64,000 nt of DNA from an uncultured Oscillospiraceae bacterium (GTDB taxonomy: Bacteria; Bacillota; Clostridia; Oscillospirales; Oscillospiraceae): positions 1 to 64,000 of the forward strand of contig CANQRM010000012.1 of the NCBI GenBank assembly GCA_947626265.1, read 5' to 3'. The notes under the pieces are model-generated. The model saw only the letters and a program-made list of their open reading frames with translations. It did no database searches and was not told the origin of the DNA. The translations under genes were made by a program, and so were the position numbers. This document shows, piece after piece, positions 33,800 to 43,005 of the stretch (position 1 is its first letter; each line of letters opens with the position of its first letter).

Positions 33800-36355
33800 T
33801 TACCCGGCCCCAGAGGCCGTCTGAGTATATCTCGGGTCCACTTGGGCCGGCTTTTTGTCTTTCCGCGGCGGGCCCCACATCATGCCGATGTTCTCTAAGT
33901 ATTTGATCTGTTCTCTATCCAGTTTTCCGGCCCAATACGCCTTGCGTATGTATTTCACCCACCAGCCAAGGTGCAGGCCATCGCCGGTCATATAGTCATA
34001 GGGAACATTCAAATCGCCGTTTTCCTGATAGTAATCCAGCGCCGCCTGATAGTTTCGCTCCCGCCTGTCTGACGCTCCATCCCAAACCATCCCTATGGAT
34101 TCCAAACATTTGATTTGTTCGGTGGTCAGTTTATTCGCCCTGTACCATTTGCGTATCCTCTGTATCCATGATCCCAGGCGGATTCCATCCGTGGAGACAT
34201 ATCTCGATGCAACCTTAAGTTCTCCGTTTTCCTGATAAAACTGTCGCGCAGCCTCGTAATATTTCTCCCATTGATTCTCCTGCATATCCCATGTGACACC
34301 AATGTTCTCCAGCCGCTCGATGCGTTCTTTTTCCAAAACGCCCTTTTTGTAGTCGCGGCGCATCCGCTGGAGCCATTTTCCCAGCTTGACATCCTCCTTC
34401 GTCACATAAGCGTAAGGTATATCCAGATTCCCATGCTCATGATAATATAGCACTGCCAACTGGTACTGCTGTTCCCAGCGCGTCTGCTCCACATTCCAGA
34501 CCATGCCGAGCGCCTCCAGGCGCTGGATCTTGTCCGCATCCAGCCTACCAGCTTTATAGTCCCGTCGCACACATTGAATCCAGCACCCAAGGCGTGTTCC
34601 ATCTGAAGAAGAATACTGTTTGGGCACTTCAAGGTCACCGTATTCCGCATAGTATTCCCTCGCAGCCTGAAATTTCCGCTCCCATTGGAATTCATCCACG
34701 TCCCAAACCATGCCGAGCTCATCTAGCAGGGCAATGCGCTCCTTGGTCAAATACCGCCCTTTGCCGTTCCGCTTACGCTGTCCCTTCAATGAGCTGAGCC
34801 ATTCCCCCAGCTTCACGCCGTCCGGTGACACGTAGAGTGCAGGAACGCAGAGATGCCCAAATTCCTGTAAATAAGCTTTTGCCGCCCCATAATACTCCGT
34901 CCATCGGTCCTGTTCCCGGACGGTCCACAGCATCCCGATACTGTCCAGCAGCGCGATCCTCTCCTCATTGAGTATGCCGCGCTGCAGCCCCTTTCGGACG
35001 GCACGCTGGGTGTAGATCCAAGTGCCCAGAGAATACCCGTCCTCCGTCTTATATGCAAAGGGAACATTCAAATCGCCCTTTGTCTCATAGTACGCCTTCG
35101 CACAGCGGTACATATCCTCCCAGGAAGCGGTCAGGACATTGTTCAGCCGCTCAAAGAGCTGGCGGCAATCCCGCACCTCGTCGATAATCTGAAAACGCCG
35201 GCGCAGTTCCTCCTGCTCCTGTTTGCTGCCGCCAGTCCGCAGGACGGCCTCCTCAAACTCCTGCTCCAACGCGCCAATGCTGCTCAGATTTTCGATATTG
35301 TTTACCACGTCGAAAATCACGGGCGTCTTTTCACTCCCTGCCGAGAGAGTCCGACCGATCTGCTGCTTATAGATTATGGGAGAGACTGTCGGTCGGAACA
35401 GGATCACGCCGTCCACATCTGCTACGTGGATACCCTCATTGAGCATATCAATGGTGAAAAGCAGCTTCAGATGGTCACTCTCATCCTCCCTGAACCGTGC
35501 AAACGCCTCTCTGGTGGCCGGGTCCGGGGAGTAGGCACGATAGATATGGGGCTGGGTGTCGAACTGTGAAAACCACTCCGGCACACAGGCGATCATGCGG
35601 TTCATATGCGCCACGTTGGAACAGAACGCGATATATTTCCCGTGGCGGTCTGGCATATGGCGGGCGAACACTACATCCAGCCCGTCTGCGTCCTCCAGGC
35701 TCCGGCGGAGCGTCTTCAACATCTCCATTGCCCGGTCACGGCGCACAGGGTCGCGCAGCTTATCCACACGGGCCTCATATTTTTCAAGGTCCTGCTGGAA
35801 GGAGTAGACGGAGAGCACGTACTTCGGGGGCTTCAGGATATTCCGTGCGATGGCCTCGCCCAAGGTGATCTCAGACGCGATGCAACCGTCGAACAACTCC
35901 TTCGCCATATCCCGCTGATTGTCCAGAAACCGAATGTTTGTCGCAGAAAGGCCCAGAATGGGTACAAGGGGATAGGCATTGAGGAGCGCTTGGATGCCTA
36001 CGCCCCATTGCTCCGCGCCGCAACGATGGAACTCGTCCAGGATGATAAGATCGGGCTTGATGGCAGCGATCTCGTCCTCCTCCATCGTCATGAGCCGGGC
36101 GTATGTAATAAATGTGATGTTCTCCGGCACAGACCCGCTGTCCGCTGCCAAATTCTCCAGCTGGGTCTTGAATATGTACTCGGAAGGGGAGAGCCAGCAG
36201 ATGTTTTTTTCAGGGAAGTCCTCGCAGAACTTGAAACCAATAAAGGATTTTCCCGTCCCGGTGGGGTGGATCACGGCAGCTTTTCCAGTTTCCTTGAGCA
36301 TGGCGAGGGCAGCGTGATACGCACGGTCGTTATGTTCAAACAATGTGATGCTCAT
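33800..36355 (-). CDS. Superfamily 2 helicase with six helicase-associated (HA) repeats
   Basis: An 851-residue protein. Residues ~1-390 form an SF2 DEAD/DEAH motor: Walker A HPTGTGKSF (motif I), ILDEFHRC (DEFH, motif II), LSATN (motif III) and a C-terminal RecA lobe with IYKQQIGRTLS (motif VI). From ~430 to ~835 there are six tandem ~70-residue HA domains, each starting W/R-E-x-x-Y and carrying a GDLNVP-like and a LGxWI motif. HA arrays are thought to bind nucleic acid. ATG 36355 follows GGAGGG. Such stand-alone HA helicases are frequent in accessory islands; the role is not established. Confidence 0.9.
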   Translation of the reverse strand: MSITLFEHNDRAYHAALAMLKETGKAAVIHPTGTGKSFIGFKFCEDFPEKNICWLSPSEYIFKTQLENLAADSGSVPENITFITYARLMTMEEDEIAAIKPDLIILDEFHRCGAEQWGVGIQALLNAYPLVPILGLSATNIRFLDNQRDMAKELFDGCIASEITLGEAIARNILKPPKYVLSVYSFQQDLEKYEARVDKLRDPVRRDRAMEMLKTLRRSLEDADGLDVVFARHMPDRHGKYIAFCSNVAHMNRMIACVPEWFSQFDTQPHIYRAYSPDPATREAFARFREDESDHLKLLFTIDMLNEGIHVADVDGVILFRPTVSPIIYKQQIGRTLSAGSEKTPVIFDVVNNIENLSSIGALEQEFEEAVLRTGGSKQEQEELRRRFQIIDEVRDCRQLFERLNNVLTASWEDMYRCAKAYYETKGDLNVPFAYKTEDGYSLGTWIYTQRAVRKGLQRGILNEERIALLDSIGMLWTVREQDRWTEYYGAAKAYLQEFGHLCVPALYVSPDGVKLGEWLSSLKGQRKRNGKGRYLTKERIALLDELGMVWDVDEFQWERKFQAAREYYAEYGDLEVPKQYSSSDGTRLGCWIQCVRRDYKAGRLDADKIQRLEALGMVWNVEQTRWEQQYQLAVLYYHEHGNLDIPYAYVTKEDVKLGKWLQRMRRDYKKGVLEKERIERLENIGVTWDMQENQWEKYYEAARQFYQENGELKVASRYVSTDGIRLGSWIQRIRKWYRANKLTTEQIKCLESIGMVWDGASDRRERNYQAALDYYQENGDLNVPYDYMTGDGLHLGWWVKYIRKAYWAGKLDREQIKYLENIGMMWGPPRKDKKPAQVDPRYTQTASGAG

Positions 36356-36453
36356 ATGCTGCCCTCCTTTCGGGTCAATAGTTATCTGATCCTTTGGCTT
36401 TCTAAGCCTTAGCCATAGAAGATAGAATTAGATGCCGATTTGAAATCTTGGAA

Positions 36454-36759
36454 TTAGTTATACAGTTTCTTAAACTGTTCAAATAAATCTGCTGCTGCTT
36501 CCTTTGGAATAGCATGACCACTTACGCCAATATACGGAGCACAGTCATTTACAAAGTTATCAATTTCAGGGTACCCATGGTTCAGTCCTGTCTCTTCCCT
36601 AAGGAGGGTCATCATAACCTCCACAAAACTGCCATGCTCAATCGCATCTGCATCATATATCTTTCCAAACGGACGCATTATATCTCCATAATGCCTTAAT
36701 GCGATGCCCTCTAACGGGATTGCAATGTCACCATGAAAATTCCAGCCATCTCTTAGCAT
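36454..36759 (-). CDS. Hypothetical protein
   Basis: A 101-residue acidic protein starting at an ATG with an excellent AAGGAGAG site. It has the look of a small alpha/beta protein (MMTLLREETGLNHGYPEIDNFVNDC). No family recognised. It lies between the helicase gene and the rmlA 5' remnant, at the right border of the inserted segment. Confidence 0.6.
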   Translation of the reverse strand: MLRDGWNFHGDIAIPLEGIALRHYGDIMRPFGKIYDADAIEHGSFVEVMMTLLREETGLNHGYPEIDNFVNDCAPYIGVSGHAIPKEAAADLFEQFKKLYN

Positions 36760-36800
36760 TTTTATCTCTCCTTATACTTATAAAATTGACTGCCTTTCGG

Positions 36801-36899
36801 TTAGCCTTTTTCATAGGCGGCCAGTGCCTGTTTGCTGACGCCTTTGGTGATGGGATAGAGTCGGATGCCGCATCCGCCGGCCAGGATAATGCCTTTCAT
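36801..36899 (-). pseudogene. rmlA: 5' fragment of rmlA (glucose-1-phosphate thymidylyltransferase)
   Basis: The first ~30 codons of Rml[21 protein letters not shown] then [12 protein letters not shown] and a stop. The nucleotide-binding loop normally reads GGSGTRLYP, so two key positions have already drifted. The reading breaks off where intact RmlA continues with the Pro-Met-Ile-Tyr-Tyr segment. The matching 3' part is at 29346-29615. Confidence 0.85.
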
Positions 36900-36937
36900 A
36901 TGGGTTCTCACTTTCTCCACTTGTCCACTAACGTTTA

Positions 36938-37480
36938 TCAGTCCTCAGGCGTATGCAACACCGCTCTGGCCTTTTCCACGGCGTCAAAAAAGCCTCTGTA
37001 TTCCTCCGGTGCCCAGCGCTCCCGTATGCGCTGCTGCACGCCGCCGGGGCCAATGACCGACGGCACCGAAAGAGCCACGTTCCGCACGCCGTGCTCTCCC
37101 ATCAGCGGCGAGCTTACGCACGCGATCGTGGGGCGCTGGTTGAGGATGGCGGCGGCAAGCTGGCAGACGCAGGTGGCGATGCCATAGTGGCTCCTGCCCT
37201 TGACGCAGATGATCTCTGTGCCCATAGTCCTGGTCTTTTCCGCAAGCGCAGCACGGACAGCCTCATTCCATGGGACTGCCGCCTCTTTGCAGTAATCCCC
37301 GATAGGGATGCCGTGACGGATATCCCAGGCCTCGCCCTCCGCCTTGCTCCTGCTGCGGTCTCTTAACACGATCTCCCTGGCTATATCCCGCAGGGACAGC
37401 GCATAGGCAACCGTAGCGCTCACATAGCCCGCTCCGATGACAGCCACTTTTCGATTGCCCAGCGTATAAGCCCTGGTCAA
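36938..37480 (-). pseudogene. ldh: L-lactate dehydrogenase gene with internal deletion
   Basis: A continuous 180-codon frame, but an intact LDH has about 315. The NAD-binding start (KVAVIGAGYVSATVAYALS, then GEAWDIRHGIP) and the C-terminal region (GRSHYGIATCVCQLAAAIL, MGEHGVRNVALSVPSVIG) are clear. They are joined after GDYCKEAA with ~130 residues missing, including the catalytic Arg and His. The protein cannot work as a dehydrogenase. It lies between the rmlA remnant and the end of the polysaccharide operon. Confidence 0.85.
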
Positions 37481-37517
37481 TGCCGGTTCCTCCCAATGCT
37501 CCGTCCCCGATATTCAT

Positions 37518-38732
37518 TCACCCTATCGACACTGTCCGGGTCAGGCGGCTCACTAGGTCGTACCCGTCCCAGATAAGGTCGAAATCCATCGTCTTTCCGA
37601 TGGGCACGATACGGTCTATGCCCCGGACGCCGGACGCCAGCAGGGGCCAGAACATGTCCTTGCCCCCCAGATAGGAGATAGTCTGGCACCGGCGATCATC
37701 ACACAGCGGCTTGAGCTCCAGGATATCGCCGCAGTCATACTCAAAGAAGTACCCAGAGTTGTCCTTCAGGTCCATGATGCCGCCGTCAAGGATCGGGACA
37801 TGTACCCGCACCAGCAGGTTGTCCTCATGGGGTGCCACCCGGACGCCCTCACGGCTCACGGCGGCGAGATACCCGCTGGTCAGCTTATTGACACCCTGAA
37901 TGGACTGGAACGTGTACTTTTTGCGGACCAGGTCATGGAGCCGCCGCCAGAATTCCGCCTTGGCCTCCTCCCGTCGTTCGCCCGTCCATATGACCATCCG
38001 GGGGCTGGTGCAGGCGTTCTGGTCGGTGAGATAGGTATCGTTATAGAAATCCTGCGCGATGTGGTCCTTATCCTCCCGGGAAAGGTACTTGTCGGCGTCG
38101 ATCACCGCCAGGGAGAACCGGTCGGCAAAGGTGACTTCGCTGCCTCTGGGCGGCAGGGGCGACTTGCGCACCTCCGCGATGGTGGCGTCGCCGCCCCAGA
38201 TGACGCGGGTGTCGGCCATGGCGGATAGGGCGTCGTTCACCGCCTTGTCCCGGCCATAGCGCACCAGGCAGACCCGCTTTTTCATCTCGGCATACTCCGG
38301 CATAGCCAGCACGGCGGCGATGGCCCGGTCGATGATATCCACCTGTGGAAAGTCCTTGCTGGGCACACGCACGATATTGACGTTGCCGGTCAGGAGCCCC
38401 GCCGCCAGGGAGTAGGCGTAATTCACCGGCACATTGGAGGGCGCGATATGAAAGGTCACGCCCCGGCCCAGCTGGAATGCTCCGTCCTCCCGGCTAAACC
38501 GCTCCATCAGCTTTTTCGTGGAGGCGCTGCGTATCCAGAAAGCGAAGGTGACCACGTCGGGATAGGCCTTGGCCTCCCCATCCGCCAAGAGCGCCTTCGC
38601 CACGGCGTTCAGGAAGTCAAGAATGCGCCCGTCAAAGGGCGGCAGTGCCGGCACGGCCGGCATAGCGGAGGCGATATCCGCGCTACCCACCAGGTATGTG
38701 ACGCCGGTCAGTTCATGCAAATTTTGCCGCAT
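37518..38732 (-). CDS. LuxC-type acyl reductase
   Basis: A 404-residue member of the LuxC/acyl-CoA reductase family, a branch of aldehyde dehydrogenases. In the luminescence system LuxC takes an acyl group from LuxE onto its own Cys and reduces it to an aldehyde with NADPH. The catalytic Cys is C241 in DQNACTSPR; the cofactor-binding HIAPSNVPVNYAYS and LTGNVNIVRVPSKDF motifs are present. It overlaps the LuxE-like gene by 20 bases. No luciferase gene is in the window, so the aldehyde or its downstream product must serve another purpose, presumably decoration of the surface glycan. Confidence 0.88.
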   Translation of the reverse strand: MRQNLHELTGVTYLVGSADIASAMPAVPALPPFDGRILDFLNAVAKALLADGEAKAYPDVVTFAFWIRSASTKKLMERFSREDGAFQLGRGVTFHIAPSNVPVNYAYSLAAGLLTGNVNIVRVPSKDFPQVDIIDRAIAAVLAMPEYAEMKKRVCLVRYGRDKAVNDALSAMADTRVIWGGDATIAEVRKSPLPPRGSEVTFADRFSLAVIDADKYLSREDKDHIAQDFYNDTYLTDQNACTSPRMVIWTGERREEAKAEFWRRLHDLVRKKYTFQSIQGVNKLTSGYLAAVSREGVRVAPHEDNLLVRVHVPILDGGIMDLKDNSGYFFEYDCGDILELKPLCDDRRCQTISYLGGKDMFWPLLASGVRGIDRIVPIGKTMDFDLIWDGYDLVSRLTRTVSIG

Positions 38733-39804
38733 AGGTATCGCTGCACCCCCGTATCTCCGCGTTTTTCAGCCGCCCGTTGATCTTGAAGTATTTTCCCTTC
38801 CGGCCGCAGGGACAGTCGTCCTCTCCCAGCAGTATGCCCTCGTCCTCAGTGAGCAGCGAGTGGCCCGGATAGGACTCAGGGATGGCGGACACCACCTGGA
38901 TGATTCCCGGCTCCCCCACAGCGCACACGCCGAAATCCAGGGGCCGGCGCATGATGACGTCCGAGAAGACGCTGGCGTGGAGATGGCCGCACTCGCACTG
39001 CATGTAGATGCAGCCGGTCTGCTCCACCATGCCGTAGTAGTCGTGTACACGGTCGATGCCGCATACGTCCCGGAGGCGGTCATGAAACTCCTGGGGGCTC
39101 ACGGCCTCATTGGCCAGTTTCTTCCACCCGCCGCCGTGGATAAGGATGCCCCGGCTGAGGTCGAAAGTGACCCCCTGTTCCTTCAGCCGCACCAACTCTT
39201 TATAAAAGTGCTGCCACACCATGAAGGTGAAACCGAAAAACAGGATGTCCTGGCCCCGGAACTTCTCCAGAAACGCCGCCAGCGCCTCCGTGTCCAGGCG
39301 CATATCGTCGTCCAGGGCGTATATCTTCCGGGCGCCGAAAATAGAAAAGCCCAGGATACCGGCACCTCGTGCGGAAAACATGTTTCTATCCTTCACCACC
39401 GAGGGGCAGTCCAGCACGATCATGGGCAGCCGGGAGGCGCCCAGAAAGTCCGACACGATCTTCACCATGGCCTTCTGCTGGTTGGCGGAGGTGGTCCTGT
39501 CCAGGTATATCCGGGACACGGCCTGGCCTGTGGTGCCGGAGGAGGTCATGGTCTTCACCACGTCCTCCTGGGGAACGCTCTTGAGGCTCAGCTCCTTGAA
39601 AAGCCGTACCGGCAGAAAGGGCAAGTCCTCATAGCCTGTCACGCTCCCGGCGTCATAGCCCACGCTGTCCAGCAACCGGCGGTACTCCGGGCACCGGTCC
39701 CGGTGATGCTCCGTCAACTCCAGGAGCCGCTGTGTCAACAGCGCGTGTTTCTCCTCATGCCCCAGTGAATAGGGCGGTATCTGCAAAAGCTCCTCAAACG
39801 TCAT
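38713..39804 (-). CDS. LuxE-type acyl-protein synthetase
   Basis: A 363-residue LuxE homologue. LuxE activates a carboxylic acid with ATP as acyl-AMP and transfers it to a Cys near its own C-terminus before handing it to LuxC. Here the adenylate-forming motif TSSGTTGQ lies at residues 87-94, HDYYGMVEQTG is the later ANL-like motif, and C354, ten residues from the C-terminus, is positioned like the acylated Cys of luminous bacteria. CECGHLH and CPCGRKGKY may bind metal. It overlaps the thioesterase gene by 11 bases upstream and the LuxC-like gene downstream. Confidence 0.88.
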   Translation of the reverse strand: MTFEELLQIPPYSLGHEEKHALLTQRLLELTEHHRDRCPEYRRLLDSVGYDAGSVTGYEDLPFLPVRLFKELSLKSVPQEDVVKTMTSSGTTGQAVSRIYLDRTTSANQQKAMVKIVSDFLGASRLPMIVLDCPSVVKDRNMFSARGAGILGFSIFGARKIYALDDDMRLDTEALAAFLEKFRGQDILFFGFTFMVWQHFYKELVRLKEQGVTFDLSRGILIHGGGWKKLANEAVSPQEFHDRLRDVCGIDRVHDYYGMVEQTGCIYMQCECGHLHASVFSDVIMRRPLDFGVCAVGEPGIIQVVSAIPESYPGHSLLTEDEGILLGEDDCPCGRKGKYFKINGRLKNAEIRGCSDTYAAKFA

Positions 39805-40495
39805 AGTTCCTCAACCTCTCGTTGACCACGTCCGCGACCTCCCGCTCATGCTCCCGCAGGAAGAAATGGCCGCCGTCATATTCCAGAATGTCGCATCTGC
39901 CGGTAAAGACCTGCCTCCACTTTTCCATGTCCCCCCGGGGTATGTCCGCCGGCGAGAAAAGCACTGTGGCCGGTATGTCCGTCACAAAGCCCAGCCGGCC
40001 GAAATCATAATCCATGATCAGCTCATAGTCCGCACGGTAAATGGGCATATAGACGCGCCAGAAGGTCGGGCTGTTGACCAGCTTCTCGGGCAAGCCGCCG
40101 AAGCGGACGGTCCACTGCCTGACCGTCTCGTCCGTGTCTGGTCCGTCAGCGCCGGTCCGCTCCTCCAGGACACAGGGGCCATGGGAGGCCAGGAACACAT
40201 GGGCGGGCGGCGGCAGTTCTCCCCTGGCCTGGATCATCTTCGTCACCTCTGCGGCCGCCAGGGCGCCCATGCTGTAGCCGAACAGCCCGTAGTGTGCCTC
40301 TCCGGCCTGGGTCTTGACCTGGCTGTACATATCCGCCGTGAGCTCGTCAAAGTCCCCGTAGAAGGGCTCATGCCGCCGCTCCATATGGCCGGAATACTCC
40401 AGCTTCACGACCTCTATGTCCGGGCTTAGATATGAAGCAAGTCCGTTGAAGAAGGACCCGCTGCCGCCCACAAAAGTAAAGAAGAAAAGCCGCAT
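39794..40495 (-). CDS. Type II thioesterase
   Basis: A 233-residue alpha/beta hydrolase of the GrsT/TEII type, which releases acyl groups from carrier-protein phosphopantetheine. The nucleophile is Ser75 in GYSMGALA; the catalytic His is in EYDGGHFFL near the C-terminus; the oxyanion region is FVGGSGSFF. It lies directly before LuxE/LuxC, the place LuxD (also a thioesterase, but of another subfamily) takes in luminescence operons. It may free the acid from the ACP for LuxE, or edit misloaded ACPs. Confidence 0.88.
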   Translation of the reverse strand: MRLFFFTFVGGSGSFFNGLASYLSPDIEVVKLEYSGHMERRHEPFYGDFDELTADMYSQVKTQAGEAHYGLFGYSMGALAAAEVTKMIQARGELPPPAHVFLASHGPCVLEERTGADGPDTDETVRQWTVRFGGLPEKLVNSPTFWRVYMPIYRADYELIMDYDFGRLGFVTDIPATVLFSPADIPRGDMEKWRQVFTGRCDILEYDGGHFFLREHEREVADVVNERLRNYDV

Positions 40496-40507
40496 AGCCC
40501 CTCCCGT

Positions 40508-41920
40508 TCATTGGTAATACTTCGCCAGGTCCTTATAGAGCGTCTTGCCGGCGTCGTTCTTCGGTATCTCATCGATGACGATCACCTGGAACGCCGCGTG
40601 ATTGAGCCCGGTCTTGGCCACGATGAAGCCCTTCACCTCATCAGCCAGGGCGGCATCCGTCACAAACAGATACATGTGGTCGTCCACGCCGGCGCTGGCG
40701 CAGTCGATGCCGCCGAACTGGCCCTTGATGAGCCTGTCCACCTCGTCCAGGTTGACGCGATTGCCGTAGATCTTCAGAAACCGCTTCTTCCGGCCCACGA
40801 TGTAGTAATACCCGTCCTCGTCGAACTGGGCCATGTCCCCGGTCTCCAGCATGCCGTGGCGCTCGTCGCCCTTGATAAGGTCTTCGCCCCGCTCGGCATA
40901 GCCCAAGGTCACGTTGGGCCCCTCGTAGACCAGCTCCCCGGTCACATAGGGCTCGGTGATGGTCTCACCGCCGGCGCCCACCAGGCGGAACGTGCCGCCG
41001 GGGATGGCGACACCCATGGAGCCGCAGCGCTCCACCGCCTTGTCCGCGGGAAGATAGCCCATGCGGGCGGTGGCCTCGCACTGGCCGTACATGACCACGA
41101 ACTTTTTGCCCTTCTCGGCGGCGTACTCGGCGAATTTCTTGTGCAGCTCCGGTGTAAGCTTGCCCCCGGCCTGGGTCATGGTACGCAGGCTGGGCAGGTC
41201 CATGCGGAAGAACCGCAGCCGCTCCAGCATCTCATAGGTATAGGGCACACCGCCGAAGGATGTGGCACCCTGGGCCTTGAAAAACTGCCAGAACTCCCGC
41301 TGCATGAGGCCCTTGTCCGTGACCAGCAGCGTGGCCCCCACCAGCAGATGGCTGTTGATGATGGAAAGACCGTAGGTATAGTTCATGGGCAGGGTGGTGA
41401 TGGGCCTCTCGGTCTCGTCCAGCTCCAGATACTGCACGATGGACCGGGCGTTGGCCAGGATGTTGGCGTAGCTCTGGCGCACGAATTTCGGGCTGCCGGT
41501 GGAGCCGGAGGTGGTGAGCAGAAGGCCCAGCTCCGGGAACAGCGGATATTCGGTGGGATAGCCGGTCTTCAACAGGCTGTAGCCATAGGCACTGTACACG
41601 CTCTTCATGCCGCCGAAGTCCCCCGCCTGTTCCGCCGGGACCCAGAGGTACTTGGGCTCATAGGCCGCCAGCAACTCGTCCAGCAGCGCCCGCTCCAAAT
41701 GGGCGTTCAGCAGCACGGGCACGATACCGGCGTTCATGAAGGACACATACCCCGCTATGGAGCCTACGGTGTTTGTACACAGGCAGAACACCAAGCAACG
41801 GCCGCCAGCCGCGGCGGAGATGCACTCTCCCTCTGCGGCCAGCTCGCCATAGGTGACCGCCGTGCCGAACTCGTCCACCATGGCGGTGCAATCATGATAT
41901 TTTTCCAGCTCCCACATCAT
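40508..41920 (-). CDS. AMP-dependent acid ligase (ANL superfamily)
   Basis: A 470-residue adenylate-forming enzyme that activates a carboxylic acid for loading onto CoA or a carrier protein. The phosphate-binding loop is LLTTSGSTGSPK, the A5-type motif is MYGQCEAT, the hinge region ETGDMAQFDEDGYYYIVGR and the catalytic Lys in NDAGKTLY are intact. The substrate cannot be read from sequence. I use the ATG at 41920, eight nt after AAAGGAG. The two free ACPs in the operon are the natural acceptors. Confidence 0.88.
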   Translation of the reverse strand: MMWELEKYHDCTAMVDEFGTAVTYGELAAEGECISAAAGGRCLVFCLCTNTVGSIAGYVSFMNAGIVPVLLNAHLERALLDELLAAYEPKYLWVPAEQAGDFGGMKSVYSAYGYSLLKTGYPTEYPLFPELGLLLTTSGSTGSPKFVRQSYANILANARSIVQYLELDETERPITTLPMNYTYGLSIINSHLLVGATLLVTDKGLMQREFWQFFKAQGATSFGGVPYTYEMLERLRFFRMDLPSLRTMTQAGGKLTPELHKKFAEYAAEKGKKFVVMYGQCEATARMGYLPADKAVERCGSMGVAIPGGTFRLVGAGGETITEPYVTGELVYEGPNVTLGYAERGEDLIKGDERHGMLETGDMAQFDEDGYYYIVGRKKRFLKIYGNRVNLDEVDRLIKGQFGGIDCASAGVDDHMYLFVTDAALADEVKGFIVAKTGLNHAAFQVIVIDEIPKNDAGKTLYKDLAKYYQ

Positions 41921-41971
41921 TTTTATTTCTCCTTTGCCCATAGAGTTTTCCCGATTGGACAGACTAAAATA

Positions 41972-42931
41972 TTAAGATCGCTGAGGCGCCAGCATTGAAT
42001 CATCCAGTACCAGTGTGAATGCTGCCTTGCAGATTAGAATGCCTTCTGCCGAGCATATCACACCTTCATATTTTGCGATCCCATGTCTATAAGATTTTAA
42101 TGTTGCCCATGTGGATATCGTATCGCCGGGTCTGACGGTGCCAAATAACTCACACGAATCGCAACCATGAAATATCATTAGTTTCTTCGTAACTTCCGGC
42201 ATTGTTGTGACGGCAAAGACACCAGTTTGCATCAATGCTTCCAGAAGTATGCACTCCGGCACATATGGGTTGCCCGGACAGCGCATTTTAAAAAACCAAT
42301 CCAGTGACGAGGCAGTTTTCTCGCCCAAGGAGCACTTCCCGCGATCCACTCTGGCTTTGTCAATAAACCTATATTCGATAGGGTCAGCCAAGTAATCATC
42401 CATATTCTTGTAATCGATATATAACTCGGGCTCCACCCCTTTCCATTCAACTTTTCTGTCTGCTTTTGCAGCCTTCTCCGGCAACACGAGCGTAAAATCC
42501 ATGGCACAGATCAGTGTCTCATGCCCATCGTCACACCGTTTTATTTCTCCATGAAATACAGCGGTCCCCAGCTTGAACGATTGAAGCGATGCATAGGTAT
42601 GAAGAATATCTCCCGGACGCACAGGTTTATATATGCGCAGGGACTTGCATCCCTGAAACATCATGACTTTATCACTGATCTCCGGCATAGTCGTGACGAC
42701 CAGCACCCCTGTCTGTTGTATGGCTTCCATCAAAAAGACGCCCGGCATGACTGGATCTCCCGGAAAATGTATTTTGAAATACCAGTCCTGCGATGACGCG
42801 GCTTTGGTTCCCCTTGCTTCCTTTCCCGGTATTACCTCACACTTATCGATAAAACGGTACTCAAGCGGTATAGCAGAATAGCGGGACAGATTTTTCCAAT
42901 CGACTATGATCGGAACATTCTCTTCGCCCAT
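41972..42931 (-). CDS. Double-hotdog FabZ-like dehydratase with one degenerate site
   Basis: A 319-residue fusion of two FabZ-type 3-hydroxyacyl-ACP dehydratase domains. Domain 1 (~15-150) keeps the catalytic pair: His55 in KIHFPGDPVMPG and Glu69 in FLMEAIQQ. Domain 2 (~175-312) has Arg217 in place of the His (KMRCPGNPYVPE) and only the Glu (E231) remains, so it is probably structural. PKS-type dehydratases are also double hotdogs with a split active site. The gene lies between the radical SAM and ligase genes of the acyl cluster. Confidence 0.85.
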   Translation of the reverse strand: MGEENVPIIVDWKNLSRYSAIPLEYRFIDKCEVIPGKEARGTKAASSQDWYFKIHFPGDPVMPGVFLMEAIQQTGVLVVTTMPEISDKVMMFQGCKSLRIYKPVRPGDILHTYASLQSFKLGTAVFHGEIKRCDDGHETLICAMDFTLVLPEKAAKADRKVEWKGVEPELYIDYKNMDDYLADPIEYRFIDKARVDRGKCSLGEKTASSLDWFFKMRCPGNPYVPECILLEALMQTGVFAVTTMPEVTKKLMIFHGCDSCELFGTVRPGDTISTWATLKSYRHGIAKYEGVICSAEGILICKAAFTLVLDDSMLAPQRS

Positions 42932-43005
42932 AGCCTGTTTCCTCCAGATTCAAATATCAAACTGGACTTAGCATGACCATGGGCGGTTCCTCAAGCGGTC
43001 ATTGT

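Noticed and set aside
34000..35150. CRISPR-like or tandem DNA repeat
   Set aside because: The periodicity of about 210 bp is caused by the six coding HA domains; the units are diverged at DNA level and have no spacers.
36938..37480. Functional lactate dehydrogenase
   Set aside because: The frame is open, but about 130 residues including the catalytic centre are missing.
37518..40495. A luminescence operon
   Set aside because: LuxC- and LuxE-like genes are present, but no luxAB luciferase or flavin reductase gene is in view; the thioesterase is of TEII type and the genes are embedded in a glycan operon.
38569..41998. Very long plus-strand open frames opposite the LuxE, thioesterase and ligase genes
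   Set aside because: They are antisense to genes with intact catalytic motifs, have His/Arg/Gly-rich low-sense translations and no ribosome sites; the GC-rich third positions of the true genes keep these frames open.
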